52,258 nucleotides of DNA from Bacteroidota bacterium (GTDB taxonomy: Bacteria > Bacteroidota > Bacteroidia > Chitinophagales > Chitinophagaceae). The notes beneath the pieces were generated by a model, which saw only the letters and a list, made by a program, of their open reading frames with translations, was not told the DNA's origin and ran no database searches. The stretch is from positions 1-52,258 of the forward strand of contig JAFDYD010000023.1 in NCBI GenBank assembly GCA_018267615.1, read 5' to 3'. This document shows positions 24,232-32,039 of this stretch, in pieces; position 1 is the first letter of the stretch, and the number at the start of each line of letters is the position of its first letter. The translations under genes were made by a program, and so were the position numbers.

Positions 24232-25071
24232 ATGACAGGTACAGGATTTATTGGCCTTATATTGATTTTCGCAAATGTCTTAATCTCGTATCGCGGATTT
24301 ACGAGCGAAATGTTTTTTGCGCGTTATGAATTCGAGGTCGAAAAAGTTATTTTATATAAAGACTACAAACGTTTGCTTACATCAGGCTTTTTGCACGTGA
24401 GCTGGATGCATTTAATCTTTAACATGTTTAGCTTATATGCATTTAGCGGGTTGATAGAAGGTAGTCTCGGTGGAATAAGATTTCTCATCATTTATTTTGC
24501 AAGCCTGATAGGAGGAAATTTATTTTCACTGGTCGTTCATCGTGAACATCCCGATTATGTTTCGGTGGGAGCATCCGGTGCTATTTGCGGAGTTATGTTC
24601 GCATCGATAGCATTGTTCCCGGGAGTAGGCATGGGTTTATTCTTCATTCCTATTTCTATTCCGAGTTGGATTTTTGGAATCGCTTTTATCGGTTTTTCTA
24701 TTTATGGTATACGGTCAAATAAACGAAACATTGGGCACGAAGCTCATCTCGGCGGTGCGTTGATCGGGATGATCGTTGCCATTCTGATGGTGCCGTCTGC
24801 ACTTATCAATAACTATATTATTATTCTTGTCATCGCTGTTCCATCAATCATTTTTATTTACCTGGTCATTACAAGGCCATATCTTTTACTCGTCGATAAT
24901 TTTTATTTCAAGACACACAAAGACTATTACTCGATAGATCACAAGTACAACGAAGAAAAACATAACCAACAACAGGAAATCGACAGGATACTTGATAAGA
25001 TCAGTAAAAAGGGAATGTCAAGTTTGAGTAAAACCGAGAAGGAGACTTTGAAAAAATATTCGCGGACCTAA
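24232..25071 (+). CDS. Rhomboid-family intramembrane serine protease
   Basis: 279 residues. Rhomboid core with six transmembrane segments; the catalytic Ser is S115 in SVGASGAICG (GxSG), the catalytic His is H172 (GHEAHLGG), and HLIFNMFS supplies the oxyanion Asn (N64). After the core comes a seventh hydrophobic segment (about 190-215) and a cytoplasmic charged tail ending in a conserved-looking helix-turn-helix-like stretch (QEIDRILDKISKKGMSSLSKTEKETLKKYS). That tail is common in Bacteroidota rhomboids. Substrate unknown. Its last codons are duplicated in the tandem repeat downstream. Confidence 0.92.
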   Translation: MTGTGFIGLILIFANVLISYRGFTSEMFFARYEFEVEKVILYKDYKRLLTSGFLHVSWMHLIFNMFSLYAFSGLIEGSLGGIRFLIIYFASLIGGNLFSLVVHREHPDYVSVGASGAICGVMFASIALFPGVGMGLFFIPISIPSWIFGIAFIGFSIYGIRSNKRNIGHEAHLGGALIGMIVAILMVPSALINNYIIILVIAVPSIIFIYLVITRPYLLLVDNFYFKTHKDYYSIDHKYNEEKHNQQQEIDRILDKISKKGMSSLSKTEKETLKKYSRT

Positions 25072-25358
25072 GGAATTCATAGATGCAAACTGTTATTTGA
25101 AGTTGCCCGCTTTATGTGCAGCTATATATCTATGTTGCTATAAGGTTTTTTACCTCACCCCAACCCCTCTCCTGAAGGAGAGGGGCAAGGGGTGAGGGCT
25201 GAGAAGAAGACTTTGAAAAAATATTCGCGGACCTAAGGAATTCATAGATGCAAACTGTTATTTGAAGTTGCCCGCTTTATTTGCAGCTATATATCAATGT
25301 TGCTATAAGGTTTTTTACCTCACCCCAACCCCTCTCCTGAAGGAGAGGGGTGAGGGCT
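25044..25358. repeat. Tandem duplication of the rhomboid 3' end plus a CCTCACCCC hairpin
   Basis: The segment from 25044 (last codons and stop of the rhomboid gene, then about 75 bp, then the hairpin CCTCACCCCAACCCCTCTCC / GGAGAGGGG...GGGGTGAGG) is repeated from 25209 with an offset of 165 bp. The copies are almost identical, with a few substitutions (such as ATGTGCAGC/ATTTGCAGC and ATCTATG/ATCAATG) and a 7-bp deletion in the second hairpin. Convergent genes flank it. Confidence 0.92.
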
Positions 25359-25380
25359 AATTTGTAAAAAGTTAGCAACT

Positions 25381-26679
25381 TTAATTCTCAAGCAATACTT
25401 CGACTTCCTTATTATACGCCTGATGTTCTTTTTGTTGCGCTACGCTCTTCGCTCTGCTCTTGACCATATTGCTCACTCTATAAATAAGAAACACGCTGAT
25501 CACCGATATACAAACAATAATATATCCAAGTGTATTATAGTGTTCAAGCGGACTGAATTTGTCTTTTTGTACAACGATCATGCCCGCAAAAGCGGCAGCG
25601 ATACCTCCGGAAATTTGTTGCAACGATGAATTGATACTCATAAAAGCTCCGCGATCTTGCATGGCCGGAATGCCGGTGATGAGTGCAGTAGACGGAATCA
25701 TGCGACTCATCACGCCCGCCATCATCAATATATTAAAGCCAACTACCATCCAGAGTGGAGTTGCTGAAAGATTCGTATAGATCACAACCATCGCCATCAT
25801 CCACGCCGATGCAATTGCGAAAATGACAAACTTGTCGATCTTATCGCTCAGTTTTCCAATCAGCGGCATGATCACCAATGTACTCAACCCTGAAATCATA
25901 AATAGAATCGGCAGCTGTTGTTGTGTGATATGCAAATTATTTACGGCAAACGCGCTACCAAAAGGCATCATCATAAAACCACCCACGGAGAGCAGAGCCG
26001 TCGCAGTGAAGCCAATGCGATAATCTTTTTTTGATATGGTATGAAACAAATGGCTGACGGCGGATCTGTCTCTTTGTATCGCGAGATGTTTTGTAAGCGG
26101 CAACATTTTTACAGCGATCATACCTGCGACAATCAGCGCCATAAATGCCACCCATAAAAACGGCGCATGCCATCCCCATGCATTGGCGAGATAAAGTCCG
26201 ATAGGAATACCAAGAACCTGGCTCGCGCCAAAACCCATTTGCACAAAACCCATCACACGTCCGCGATGTTGCAGGTCAAATAAATCAGCGATGATCGCCA
26301 TCGAGATAGAACCAATCACTCCTCCAAATAATCCCGTGATAATTCTTGCGCCAACCAGCAAAGGATAAGAAGTTGCGATACCGCACAAAACCGTTCCTGC
26401 GATAAAACCAGTATAAAAGAAAAGCAATAATTTTTTTCTGTCGAATTTGTCAGCGAATCCTGCAGTGAGCAATCCTGAAATCCCGGCGCTGAATGCATAT
26501 GCAGATACTGCAAATCCGAAATGCGATGGTTTAATATTCATTGATTTCATCAGGATATCACCCAACGGCGACATCACCATGAAATCGAGGATAACGGTGA
26601 ACTGCGTGATGGCCAAAATAAAAATGGCGAATTTTTGATACCCCGTAAAAGCAGCAGCAGGTTGTTTTGATTTTTCCAT
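25381..26679 (-). CDS. Major facilitator superfamily drug/sugar efflux-type transporter
   Basis: 432 residues with 12 transmembrane helices. MFS motif A between helices 2 and 3 (GFADKFDRKKLLLFFY) and a second copy in the centre (GKLSDKIDK). The 12-helix form with ARIITGLFGGVIGSISMA resembles the DHA1 (AraJ-type) drug:H+ antiporters. Substrate is unknown. Its ATG follows the TetR stop by 1 bp, so it is the second gene of a regulator-pump operon. Confidence 0.88.
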   Translation of the reverse strand: MEKSKQPAAAFTGYQKFAIFILAITQFTVILDFMVMSPLGDILMKSMNIKPSHFGFAVSAYAFSAGISGLLTAGFADKFDRKKLLLFFYTGFIAGTVLCGIATSYPLLVGARIITGLFGGVIGSISMAIIADLFDLQHRGRVMGFVQMGFGASQVLGIPIGLYLANAWGWHAPFLWVAFMALIVAGMIAVKMLPLTKHLAIQRDRSAVSHLFHTISKKDYRIGFTATALLSVGGFMMMPFGSAFAVNNLHITQQQLPILFMISGLSTLVIMPLIGKLSDKIDKFVIFAIASAWMMAMVVIYTNLSATPLWMVVGFNILMMAGVMSRMIPSTALITGIPAMQDRGAFMSINSSLQQISGGIAAAFAGMIVVQKDKFSPLEHYNTLGYIIVCISVISVFLIYRVSNMVKSRAKSVAQQKEHQAYNKEVEVLLEN

Positions 26680-26680
26680 G

Positions 26681-27283
26681 TTATTTATTTTTTTTCGGAG
26701 TCAATGCTTTCAAAACAAGTTCAAAGGCTTCGTCCATTATTTTTTTTGAGAATTTGAATGTGCGTCCACCGATACTTTTGCCTTCGTCATGAAAGCGAAG
26801 CAAAGTGTAGAGCGGACCGTATGCTACACTCCAGAATACATCGGTCGGAACGGAAATCAATTCTTTATTTTTTATCGCCTTCGCGCAGAATTCTCCCATA
26901 ACATCTCTGAATCCTTTCCAACTGGTTTCGGCGACGTATTCGCCGTGTGCCGAATGCCTGATGATTTCATAACAGGCAACTTCTTTTGGATATTTCAAAG
27001 CAAATGCAGACCTGTTTTCCCATTGTTTTTTAAGTCCCTCGGCAAAATGCATGTCAGCCGAAAAGTCTTTTAATGTCATAGACATAAATTCCTTTCCTAT
27101 ATCTGCACCTATTTTTTTGATGAGGTCATCCTTGTCTTTATAATATATATACAGTGTAGCAACAGAAATATCCGCAGCCTTTGCCAGTTTGTTCATACTA
27201 AAACCCTGGAATCCGTCCTGCACCAGCATTTCAATCGCCTTTTGCTTTACCAGTTTTTCTTTATCTGCGTCCCTGGTTCTCAT
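26681..27283 (-). CDS. TetR-family transcriptional regulator
   Basis: 200 residues. The N-terminal helix-turn-helix (about 10-55: MLVQDGFQGFSMNKLAKAA then DISVATLYIYYKDKDDLIKK) is typical of TetR; the C-terminal ligand-binding helices are divergent. It likely represses itself and the downstream MFS pump. An imperfect palindrome lies 22 bp upstream of the start. Ligand unknown. Confidence 0.9.
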   Translation of the reverse strand: MRTRDADKEKLVKQKAIEMLVQDGFQGFSMNKLAKAADISVATLYIYYKDKDDLIKKIGADIGKEFMSMTLKDFSADMHFAEGLKKQWENRSAFALKYPKEVACYEIIRHSAHGEYVAETSWKGFRDVMGEFCAKAIKNKELISVPTDVFWSVAYGPLYTLLRFHDEGKSIGGRTFKFSKKIMDEAFELVLKALTPKKNK

Positions 27284-27305
27284 CGGGATTTATTTTTCTG
27301 TAAAA

Positions 27306-27323
27306 TAAGTGAATGTTCGCTTA
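27306..27323. promoter_or_regulatory. Probable TetR operator
   Basis: TAAGTGAATGTTCGCTTA: 14 of 18 positions are symmetric, with half-sites TAAG-y-GAA and TTC-r-CTTA. It stands 23-40 bp upstream of the TetR start codon, the usual place for an autoregulatory site. Confidence 0.55.
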
Positions 27324-27576
27324 CTTTACAAATATTTCCCGGATTATTTATTCTACGAGGTATACATTGTCGTTATAAGCCTGTTTGATGAGTTCTTGCC
27401 AGCTTTTGTAAAAGCTTGATAAAATTCTTCTGAGCATTTTGATTTGTTTATGGAACAAAACTAAACCCGTCACGTGTTTGTGGCAAAGCCAAATAGATTA
27501 TCCGGGGATTATCTGCGGTGAACCCAGGGATTTTTACGGTAAAAATTCTCGCATTGACGAAACAGATGTTTGGAGA

Positions 27577-27664
27577 TATTTCGCGCAGAGCACGCAGAGA
27601 AAAGGAGTGCGCAGAGGGAACTTTTCTCTGCGCACTCTTTTTCTCTGCGTGCTCTGTGCGAAAT
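27577..27664. repeat. A-type palindrome, slightly diverged
   Basis: The left arm 27577-27616 pairs with 27626-27665 with 3 mismatches in 40. GTGCGCAGAG replaces the GTACGCAGAG of the other A copies, with the matching change on the other arm (CTCTGCGCAC). Confidence 0.9.
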
Positions 27665-27759
27665 CTTCATAAAAAGACGGTTTGTTCAAGTAAATCAAAA
27701 CGAGTATTTTACTTGAACCAAAGGCGATCCTAACTTTATCATAAGCTCTAACACGCCAC

Positions 27760-27898
27760 GCCGTTGTTGGTGTTTGCAAATGAATCATCTTGCCGAGCAT
27801 CGACAACACCAACAACGTTTTTTGACATAAGAGTTAAGTGTGTTGTTGGTGTTGTCACTGCTCGGTAAGACGCTTCTATTTCAAACACCAACAACGGC
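27760..27898. repeat. B-type palindrome built from GTTGTTGGTGTT words
   Basis: The arms (27760-27816 and 27842-27898, 57 bp each) pair with about ten mismatches around a 25-nt loop. GTTGTTGGTGTT or its complement occurs at both ends of both arms, so smaller hairpins can form within each arm. Confidence 0.85.
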
Positions 27899-27900
27899 AA

Positions 27901-27970
27901 GAGAAAAGGAGTGCGCTGAGGAAAGTTTCCTCACCGCACTCCTTTTCTCTGCGTGCCCTGCGCGAAATCT
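27901..27970. repeat. A-type palindrome lacking its outer left arm
   Basis: The inner 24-bp arms (27901-27924 and 27926-27949) pair with one mismatch. The outer right arm (TGCGTGCCCTGCGCGAAAT) has no partner, because the B-type palindrome abuts on the left. Confidence 0.85.
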
Positions 27971-28120
27971 TCATAAAAAGATGGTTTGTTTAAGCAAATC
28001 AAAACATATATTTTCCTTGAACCAAAGTTGATCCTAACTTTATTACAAACTCTGATTTCATGTTGCTCTTGCATTGCTATTCTCCCCTTTGAAATCGAAT
28101 CACCTTCTAAAATTTATGTT

Positions 28121-29662
28121 ATGCCAAAAGTTGATAAACTTATCCTCACAGTAAAATCTGTCTTGAAAAAAAAGTATGATGAAGATTTTCCCGAACTTCT
28201 TTTATTATTAAACCAGTTGGTAGAATCTGACAAGCAAAAAGGTCTAAACAGTTTACTCATCTTCCTGGATGATGATAGAAAATTTAAATCCTTGCGCATA
28301 AAATCGATCAATCCGTCGACAGCTGTTGACAGGGATTATAAAAACTGCGTCGATGCCTTATATAAAAATTATGATCCGGATTATATCATGATTTTTGGCG
28401 CAATCGATGTAATACCTCATCAAAAATTAAAAAATCTATTGTCGCCCGGCGATAATGAAGAAGACAAATTTGTACCTAGTGATCTTCCATATGCCTGCAA
28501 CGAACCTTATAGCACAGATCCGAATAAATTTCTCAAACCTGTTCGCGTCATAGGACGACTGCCGGATATCAATGGTGTAAACGATATGAAACTCGTGTCG
28601 ACCATGATCGAAAATATTATTGGCTTCAAATCAAAATCGAAGAAGGATTACGAAGCATATTTTGCAGTGAGTGCGGAAGTCTGGCGTAAATCAACAGAAA
28701 AAAGTATCGAGGGTATTTTTTCGGGGCGATCGCGTGTAAAATTGGTTCCTCCTTCAAAATATCATTGGAAAAGATCACAACTTAAACCACTCAGTCATTT
28801 TTTTAATTGTCATGGTGATGATAAGACTCCTTATTGGATGGGACAAAAAGGCGGCAGGTATCCTAAATCGATGACTTCGGCTATACTGGATGGTGAGATT
28901 CAGAAAAATACCATTGTTGCCGCAGAATGTTGTTATGGCGCGCAGCTTTATCATCCGGCAAAGGATGATCTGGAAGAAACGATGCCGATTTGCAATGCCT
29001 ATTTCAAGAATGGGGCGATTGCATTTTTGGGTAGTACCACGATTGCCTACGGAAATTTAACCACAAATGACCAGGCGGATTTTATCACGCAATATTTTTT
29101 TATGTATGTATTGTCCGGTGCCTCGATAGGGAGAGCGCTTTTGGAAGCGAAACATAAATATATATGGAACCATGGACCGGATCTGTCACCCACAGATTTA
29201 AAAACGATCTCCCAATTTAATTTGTTAGGCGATCCATCCATTCATCTCGTATTAAGTGGAAAGGAAAAAGAAAAGAAGACTGCCGGCATTATCCAGGAAA
29301 AAAATCATGAGGACAATTCGCGAAAAGAACGCAGAAAATATCTTTTGTCGAAAGGAACCGCATTGGGCAGTTATGTAAACAAAGTAGAAGCAGGGAAGAA
29401 ACTGGTGGTAGGAAAAAAGACAAAGAGAAATCTCGATAGAATAATTGCTGATTTTAAAATGAAACCATCGACTGGCAAAACATTCAAAATTGTACAGAAC
29501 GATGTAAACAGAAAAACATTTCGTTCGAAAGGAGTATTGGCTTCAAAGTATCATATTTTTTTAGAAAAGAAAGTTGACAAACAGTTTAATCAAAAACTTT
29601 TAAGCGTAAAAGAATTGGGTGGAGAAATTGTGAACGTGCAGCTTTACACAAGGAAATCATAA
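28121..29662 (+). CDS. Caspase-fold protein of the gingipain (C25-like) type
   Basis: 513 residues from the ATG at 28121, no signal peptide, so cytoplasmic. The middle part shows a clan CD peptidase pattern. It has DYIMIFGAIDVIPHQ and VRVIGRLPDI as in the gingipain subdomain, a catalytic His candidate H231-G in FNCHGDD, a catalytic Cys candidate C270/C271 in VAAECCYGAQL, GAIAFLGSTTIAYG, and a final FNLLGDPSIHL. All are landmarks of C25-family domains. The C-terminal 130 residues are Lys-rich (KEKEKKTAGI...) and not part of the peptidase. Substrate unknown. The small gene at 29736 follows by 73 bp. Confidence 0.78.
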   Translation: MPKVDKLILTVKSVLKKKYDEDFPELLLLLNQLVESDKQKGLNSLLIFLDDDRKFKSLRIKSINPSTAVDRDYKNCVDALYKNYDPDYIMIFGAIDVIPHQKLKNLLSPGDNEEDKFVPSDLPYACNEPYSTDPNKFLKPVRVIGRLPDINGVNDMKLVSTMIENIIGFKSKSKKDYEAYFAVSAEVWRKSTEKSIEGIFSGRSRVKLVPPSKYHWKRSQLKPLSHFFNCHGDDKTPYWMGQKGGRYPKSMTSAILDGEIQKNTIVAAECCYGAQLYHPAKDDLEETMPICNAYFKNGAIAFLGSTTIAYGNLTTNDQADFITQYFFMYVLSGASIGRALLEAKHKYIWNHGPDLSPTDLKTISQFNLLGDPSIHLVLSGKEKEKKTAGIIQEKNHEDNSRKERRKYLLSKGTALGSYVNKVEAGKKLVVGKKTKRNLDRIIADFKMKPSTGKTFKIVQNDVNRKTFRSKGVLASKYHIFLEKKVDKQFNQKLLSVKELGGEIVNVQLYTRKS

Positions 29663-29735
29663 GTTTTATCATGTAACTTTGGATGCGTTAAAATTCAATC
29701 AAGTTGTAGCTTTCGATAAAAGCGAAGGCAAATCC

Positions 29736-29987
29736 ATGACCGATCCATTTACACTGACGGTTTTTTATAAATCTCATGAGCGGGATTTTATCGCCCAACT
29801 TCTTCCGCTGGGTTACTCGCATAAATTTAAAGTATTGATTGACGATACAGAGGTATTCTTCGAGCCCGATGAAGAAGGCAGCTATCGGGCTATAAAAATG
29901 CCTTGGCAAGACGAAAAAGATTTAATAAGAATCGACAGGATGTTATTGCAGGCCATCCAGGAAAAAATCGAAGAAATACTTTCTTAA
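29736..29987 (+). CDS. Small hypothetical protein following the C25-like gene
   Basis: 83 residues from the ATG at 29736 (a TTG at 29679 is a weaker alternative). Compact alpha/beta protein: strand-rich first half (FTLTVFYKSHERDFIAQLL, YSHKFKVLIDDTEVFFEPDEE) and a C-terminal amphipathic helix (DLIRIDRMLLQAIQEKIEEIL). I do not recognise a named family. Its link with the peptidase-like gene is only positional. Confidence 0.65.
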   Translation: MTDPFTLTVFYKSHERDFIAQLLPLGYSHKFKVLIDDTEVFFEPDEEGSYRAIKMPWQDEKDLIRIDRMLLQAIQEKIEEILS

Positions 29988-30194
29988 TAATGATTATCTG
30001 ATTTTTGATTGATCCTATAACAAGGCTGCAAATAAAATTTTTAATTTCATAAATTGGTTTTAATAAGGAGTAGTTTACGAAACGAATCTGAAGAAAATTG
30101 GAGTATAAATTTGGGAAATTATTTTAGAAAAATTTGTAATTGAAAAGCAGAAAATGCTTTTGCAGTGACGGCTATTGAATATTTTTTTTCCGTT

Positions 30195-30231
30195 CCCATC
30201 TATCCCATAATCCCCAAACCCCGGTTCCGAC
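30195..30231. repeat. Orphan half of a D-type palindrome
   Basis: CCCATCTATCCCATAATCC followed by CCGGTTCCGAC closely resembles the right arm of 19928-20067 (CATCTATCCCAATAATC...CCCGGTTCAGAC), but no left arm is present. It lies 4 bp from the stop of the PAP2 gene. The rest of 29988-30194 has no feature I can name. Confidence 0.55.
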
Positions 30232-30234
30232 TTT

Positions 30235-31062
30235 TCAAAAATGATGCACATACACAATTCCTGCAACGCTTTCATGATAAAAAGGAAAAGCAAAACTGGA
30301 GACTTTATTTTTTTTGGTGAAGAGTTTTTTTATTTTGGGATAAAGAAAATATGATAGATCAGTTGATAGAATTCCAACTCCCGCGCCGGCGACTACATCA
30401 CTAAACCAATGTTTGTTATTATACATCCGCAAATATCCTGTGAATGCTGCCATTGCATAACCCGCCACTCCATACCAAAGCGATACGTCTTTATATTCCA
30501 TTCTCATAAATTCGGCGCTTGCGAAGGCTTCGGCGGTATGTCCGCTGGGAAACGAAAGATAATCGGAGCTATCGGGTCTGAGTTGGTGCGAAATATTTTT
30601 TACGGAAGTGACAGTAGTAGCGAGGATCACATTTGACAATATATAGATCATCGATCTGTCAAAGAAATTATTTTTTCCTTTAATGCCGACCGCATTCAAT
30701 GCATACACCGAAGCTGCAGGTACATACATCAAATAATTATCAAGGTGAAAAGGAGCATGCGGTGCTTCTAAATATGCTTCGTCTTTGAATTCGTGGTTCA
30801 CTTGTCGCAACGTAGGATTTTTGATTGCAACAACGCCATATACAATCATGGTAGCCGGAATTAGTAATAATTTTGAGAAATGTGTTCGATGTGCGGTAAT
30901 ATTTTCAGTTGATTCACGTGGGATCGTGCTGTCTGTTTTCAAATACGTCAAATTCGAAAATGAATAGGCAGCCACCTGTGCATTCGATTTGAGCGCTGGA
31001 GTCATCAGGAATATTATTTGAAATAAACATACAGGCGAGAAAGAAAACAAAATTTTCCGCAT
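30235..31062 (-). CDS. PAP2-family phosphatase, exported
   Basis: 275 residues with an N-terminal hydrophobic signal (about 8-28, ending SNAQ). The three PAP2 motifs are intact: KNISHQLRP (KxxxxxxRP), PSGH and GYLRMYNNKHWFSD (xRxxxxxHxxxD). It is a membrane-bound or periplasmic lipid phosphatase, for example on undecaprenyl pyrophosphate or phosphatidic acid. Divergent from the two-component system; a hairpin lies between. Confidence 0.88.
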   Translation of the reverse strand: MRKILFSFSPVCLFQIIFLMTPALKSNAQVAAYSFSNLTYLKTDSTIPRESTENITAHRTHFSKLLLIPATMIVYGVVAIKNPTLRQVNHEFKDEAYLEAPHAPFHLDNYLMYVPAASVYALNAVGIKGKNNFFDRSMIYILSNVILATTVTSVKNISHQLRPDSSDYLSFPSGHTAEAFASAEFMRMEYKDVSLWYGVAGYAMAAFTGYLRMYNNKHWFSDVVAGAGVGILSTDLSYFLYPKIKKLFTKKNKVSSFAFPFYHESVAGIVYVHHF

Positions 31063-31201
31063 GGTGGCATATTGAGTGACTACTGAATATTTAAACAGGT
31101 TCTAAGCAAAATATATGTAATTTAAGTCGGCAAGGCTAATTTAGGAAATTGGAAGAACAAGTTATGTCACGGCCTGTAGAAGAACTGATATTTAAAGACG
31201 C

Positions 31202-31310
31202 TCTCTATGTGAACCTATGTGTCTATGTGCCTATGTGGTGAAAAAAAATCTCAAGTATGCTAGTTTTTTTTAACCACATAACCACATAGACACATAGGTT
31301 CACATAGAGA
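31202..31310. repeat. E-type palindrome of CTATGTGNNCCTATGTG words
   Basis: The left arm (from 31202: CTATGTGAACCTATGTG, TCTATGTGCCTATGTGGT) pairs with the right arm ending at 31310 (CCACATAGACACATAGG, TTCACATAGAGA), with A and T tracts flanking the loop. It lies between divergent 5' ends (PAP2 and the response regulator). A sister copy is at 40233. Confidence 0.9.
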
Positions 31311-31365
31311 TTAAAATCAGTTTTTCTTCAGTTTGACTAGGTTTTTTTACACTAAAAATCCGGTA

Positions 31366-32037
31366 ATGAAAATATTGGTTGTGGAGGATGAAAAGGAACT
31401 TTCAGAAAGTATCATTACTTATCTGAAGGCTGAAAATTATTTGTGTGAAGTGGCACGCGATTACAAAACCGCTCTGCAAAAAATTGAATTATTTGATTAC
31501 GATTGTATTTTACTCGATGTATCATTGCCCGATGGCAATGGACTTGGTTTGCTGGAAGAATTGAAAGCTGATAAAAAAACGGACGGTGTCATCATCATCT
31601 CCGCGAAAAATTCTATCGATGATCGTATTCGCGGTTTAAATACCGGGGCAGACGATTATCTAGTAAAACCTTTTCATTTGTCCGAACTCAATGCCCGAAT
31701 TACTGCGGTGATCCGCAGACGAAGATTTGAAGGAAATAAAATAATCGTATTGCATGAATTGACGATTGACCTCGCTGCGAAAACGATTTTGGTGAATAAT
31801 AAAATTGTGGATTTAACGCGGAAAGAATACGATTTACTGCTTTACCTGGCGTATAATAAAAATAGAGTATTGTCAAAATATGCCATCGCAGAACATTTGT
31901 CCGGTGATGAAGAAATATATAATAATTTTGATTTCATCTATACCCACATGAAAAACTTAAAAAAGAAATTGCACCAGGCGGGTTGCCAGGAATATATTAA
32001 ATCAGTTTACGGTATGGGATATAAATTAGAAGTGTAA
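31366..32037 (+). CDS. OmpR-family response regulator
   Basis: 223 residues from the ATG at 31366. Receiver domain with the acidic pocket (ED near 7-8), phospho-acceptor D51 (CILLDVSLPDGNG), switch S/T and K (VKPF), and a C-terminal OmpR winged helix (LTRKEYDLLLYLAYNKNRVLSK...YIKSVYGMGYKLE). It probably controls the RND efflux operon that follows its partner kinase. 2-bp gap to the kinase gene. Confidence 0.95.
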   Translation: MKILVVEDEKELSESIITYLKAENYLCEVARDYKTALQKIELFDYDCILLDVSLPDGNGLGLLEELKADKKTDGVIIISAKNSIDDRIRGLNTGADDYLVKPFHLSELNARITAVIRRRRFEGNKIIVLHELTIDLAAKTILVNNKIVDLTRKEYDLLLYLAYNKNRVLSKYAIAEHLSGDEEIYNNFDFIYTHMKNLKKKLHQAGCQEYIKSVYGMGYKLEV

Positions 32038-32039
32038 TC

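Larger units (their letters stand above)
27661..28050. repeat. Pair of diverged direct repeats flanking a palindrome
   Basis: The segment from 27661 (AAATCTTCATAAAAAGAC...TTGAACCAAAGGCGATCCTAACTTTAT) recurs from 27965 with an offset of 304 bp and about a dozen substitutions. Each copy directly follows an A-type right arm. The first copy includes a hairpin (GTTCAAGTAAA / TTTACTTGAAC) that has decayed in the second. Besides these repeats, 27284-28120 contains only the TetR operator and a short leader. Confidence 0.85.

Noticed and set aside
27735..27905. CRISPR-like array of GTTGTTGGTGTT words
   Set aside because: Four word copies only, in alternating orientation, with unequal spacing and no cas genes; it is a palindrome, not an array.
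27986..28120. Longer N-terminus of the C25-like protein (in-frame from 27986)
   Set aside because: The extra 45 residues are encoded by the repeat copy at 27965-28050 and lack signal-peptide or conserved features; the ATG at 28121 gives a normal N-terminus.
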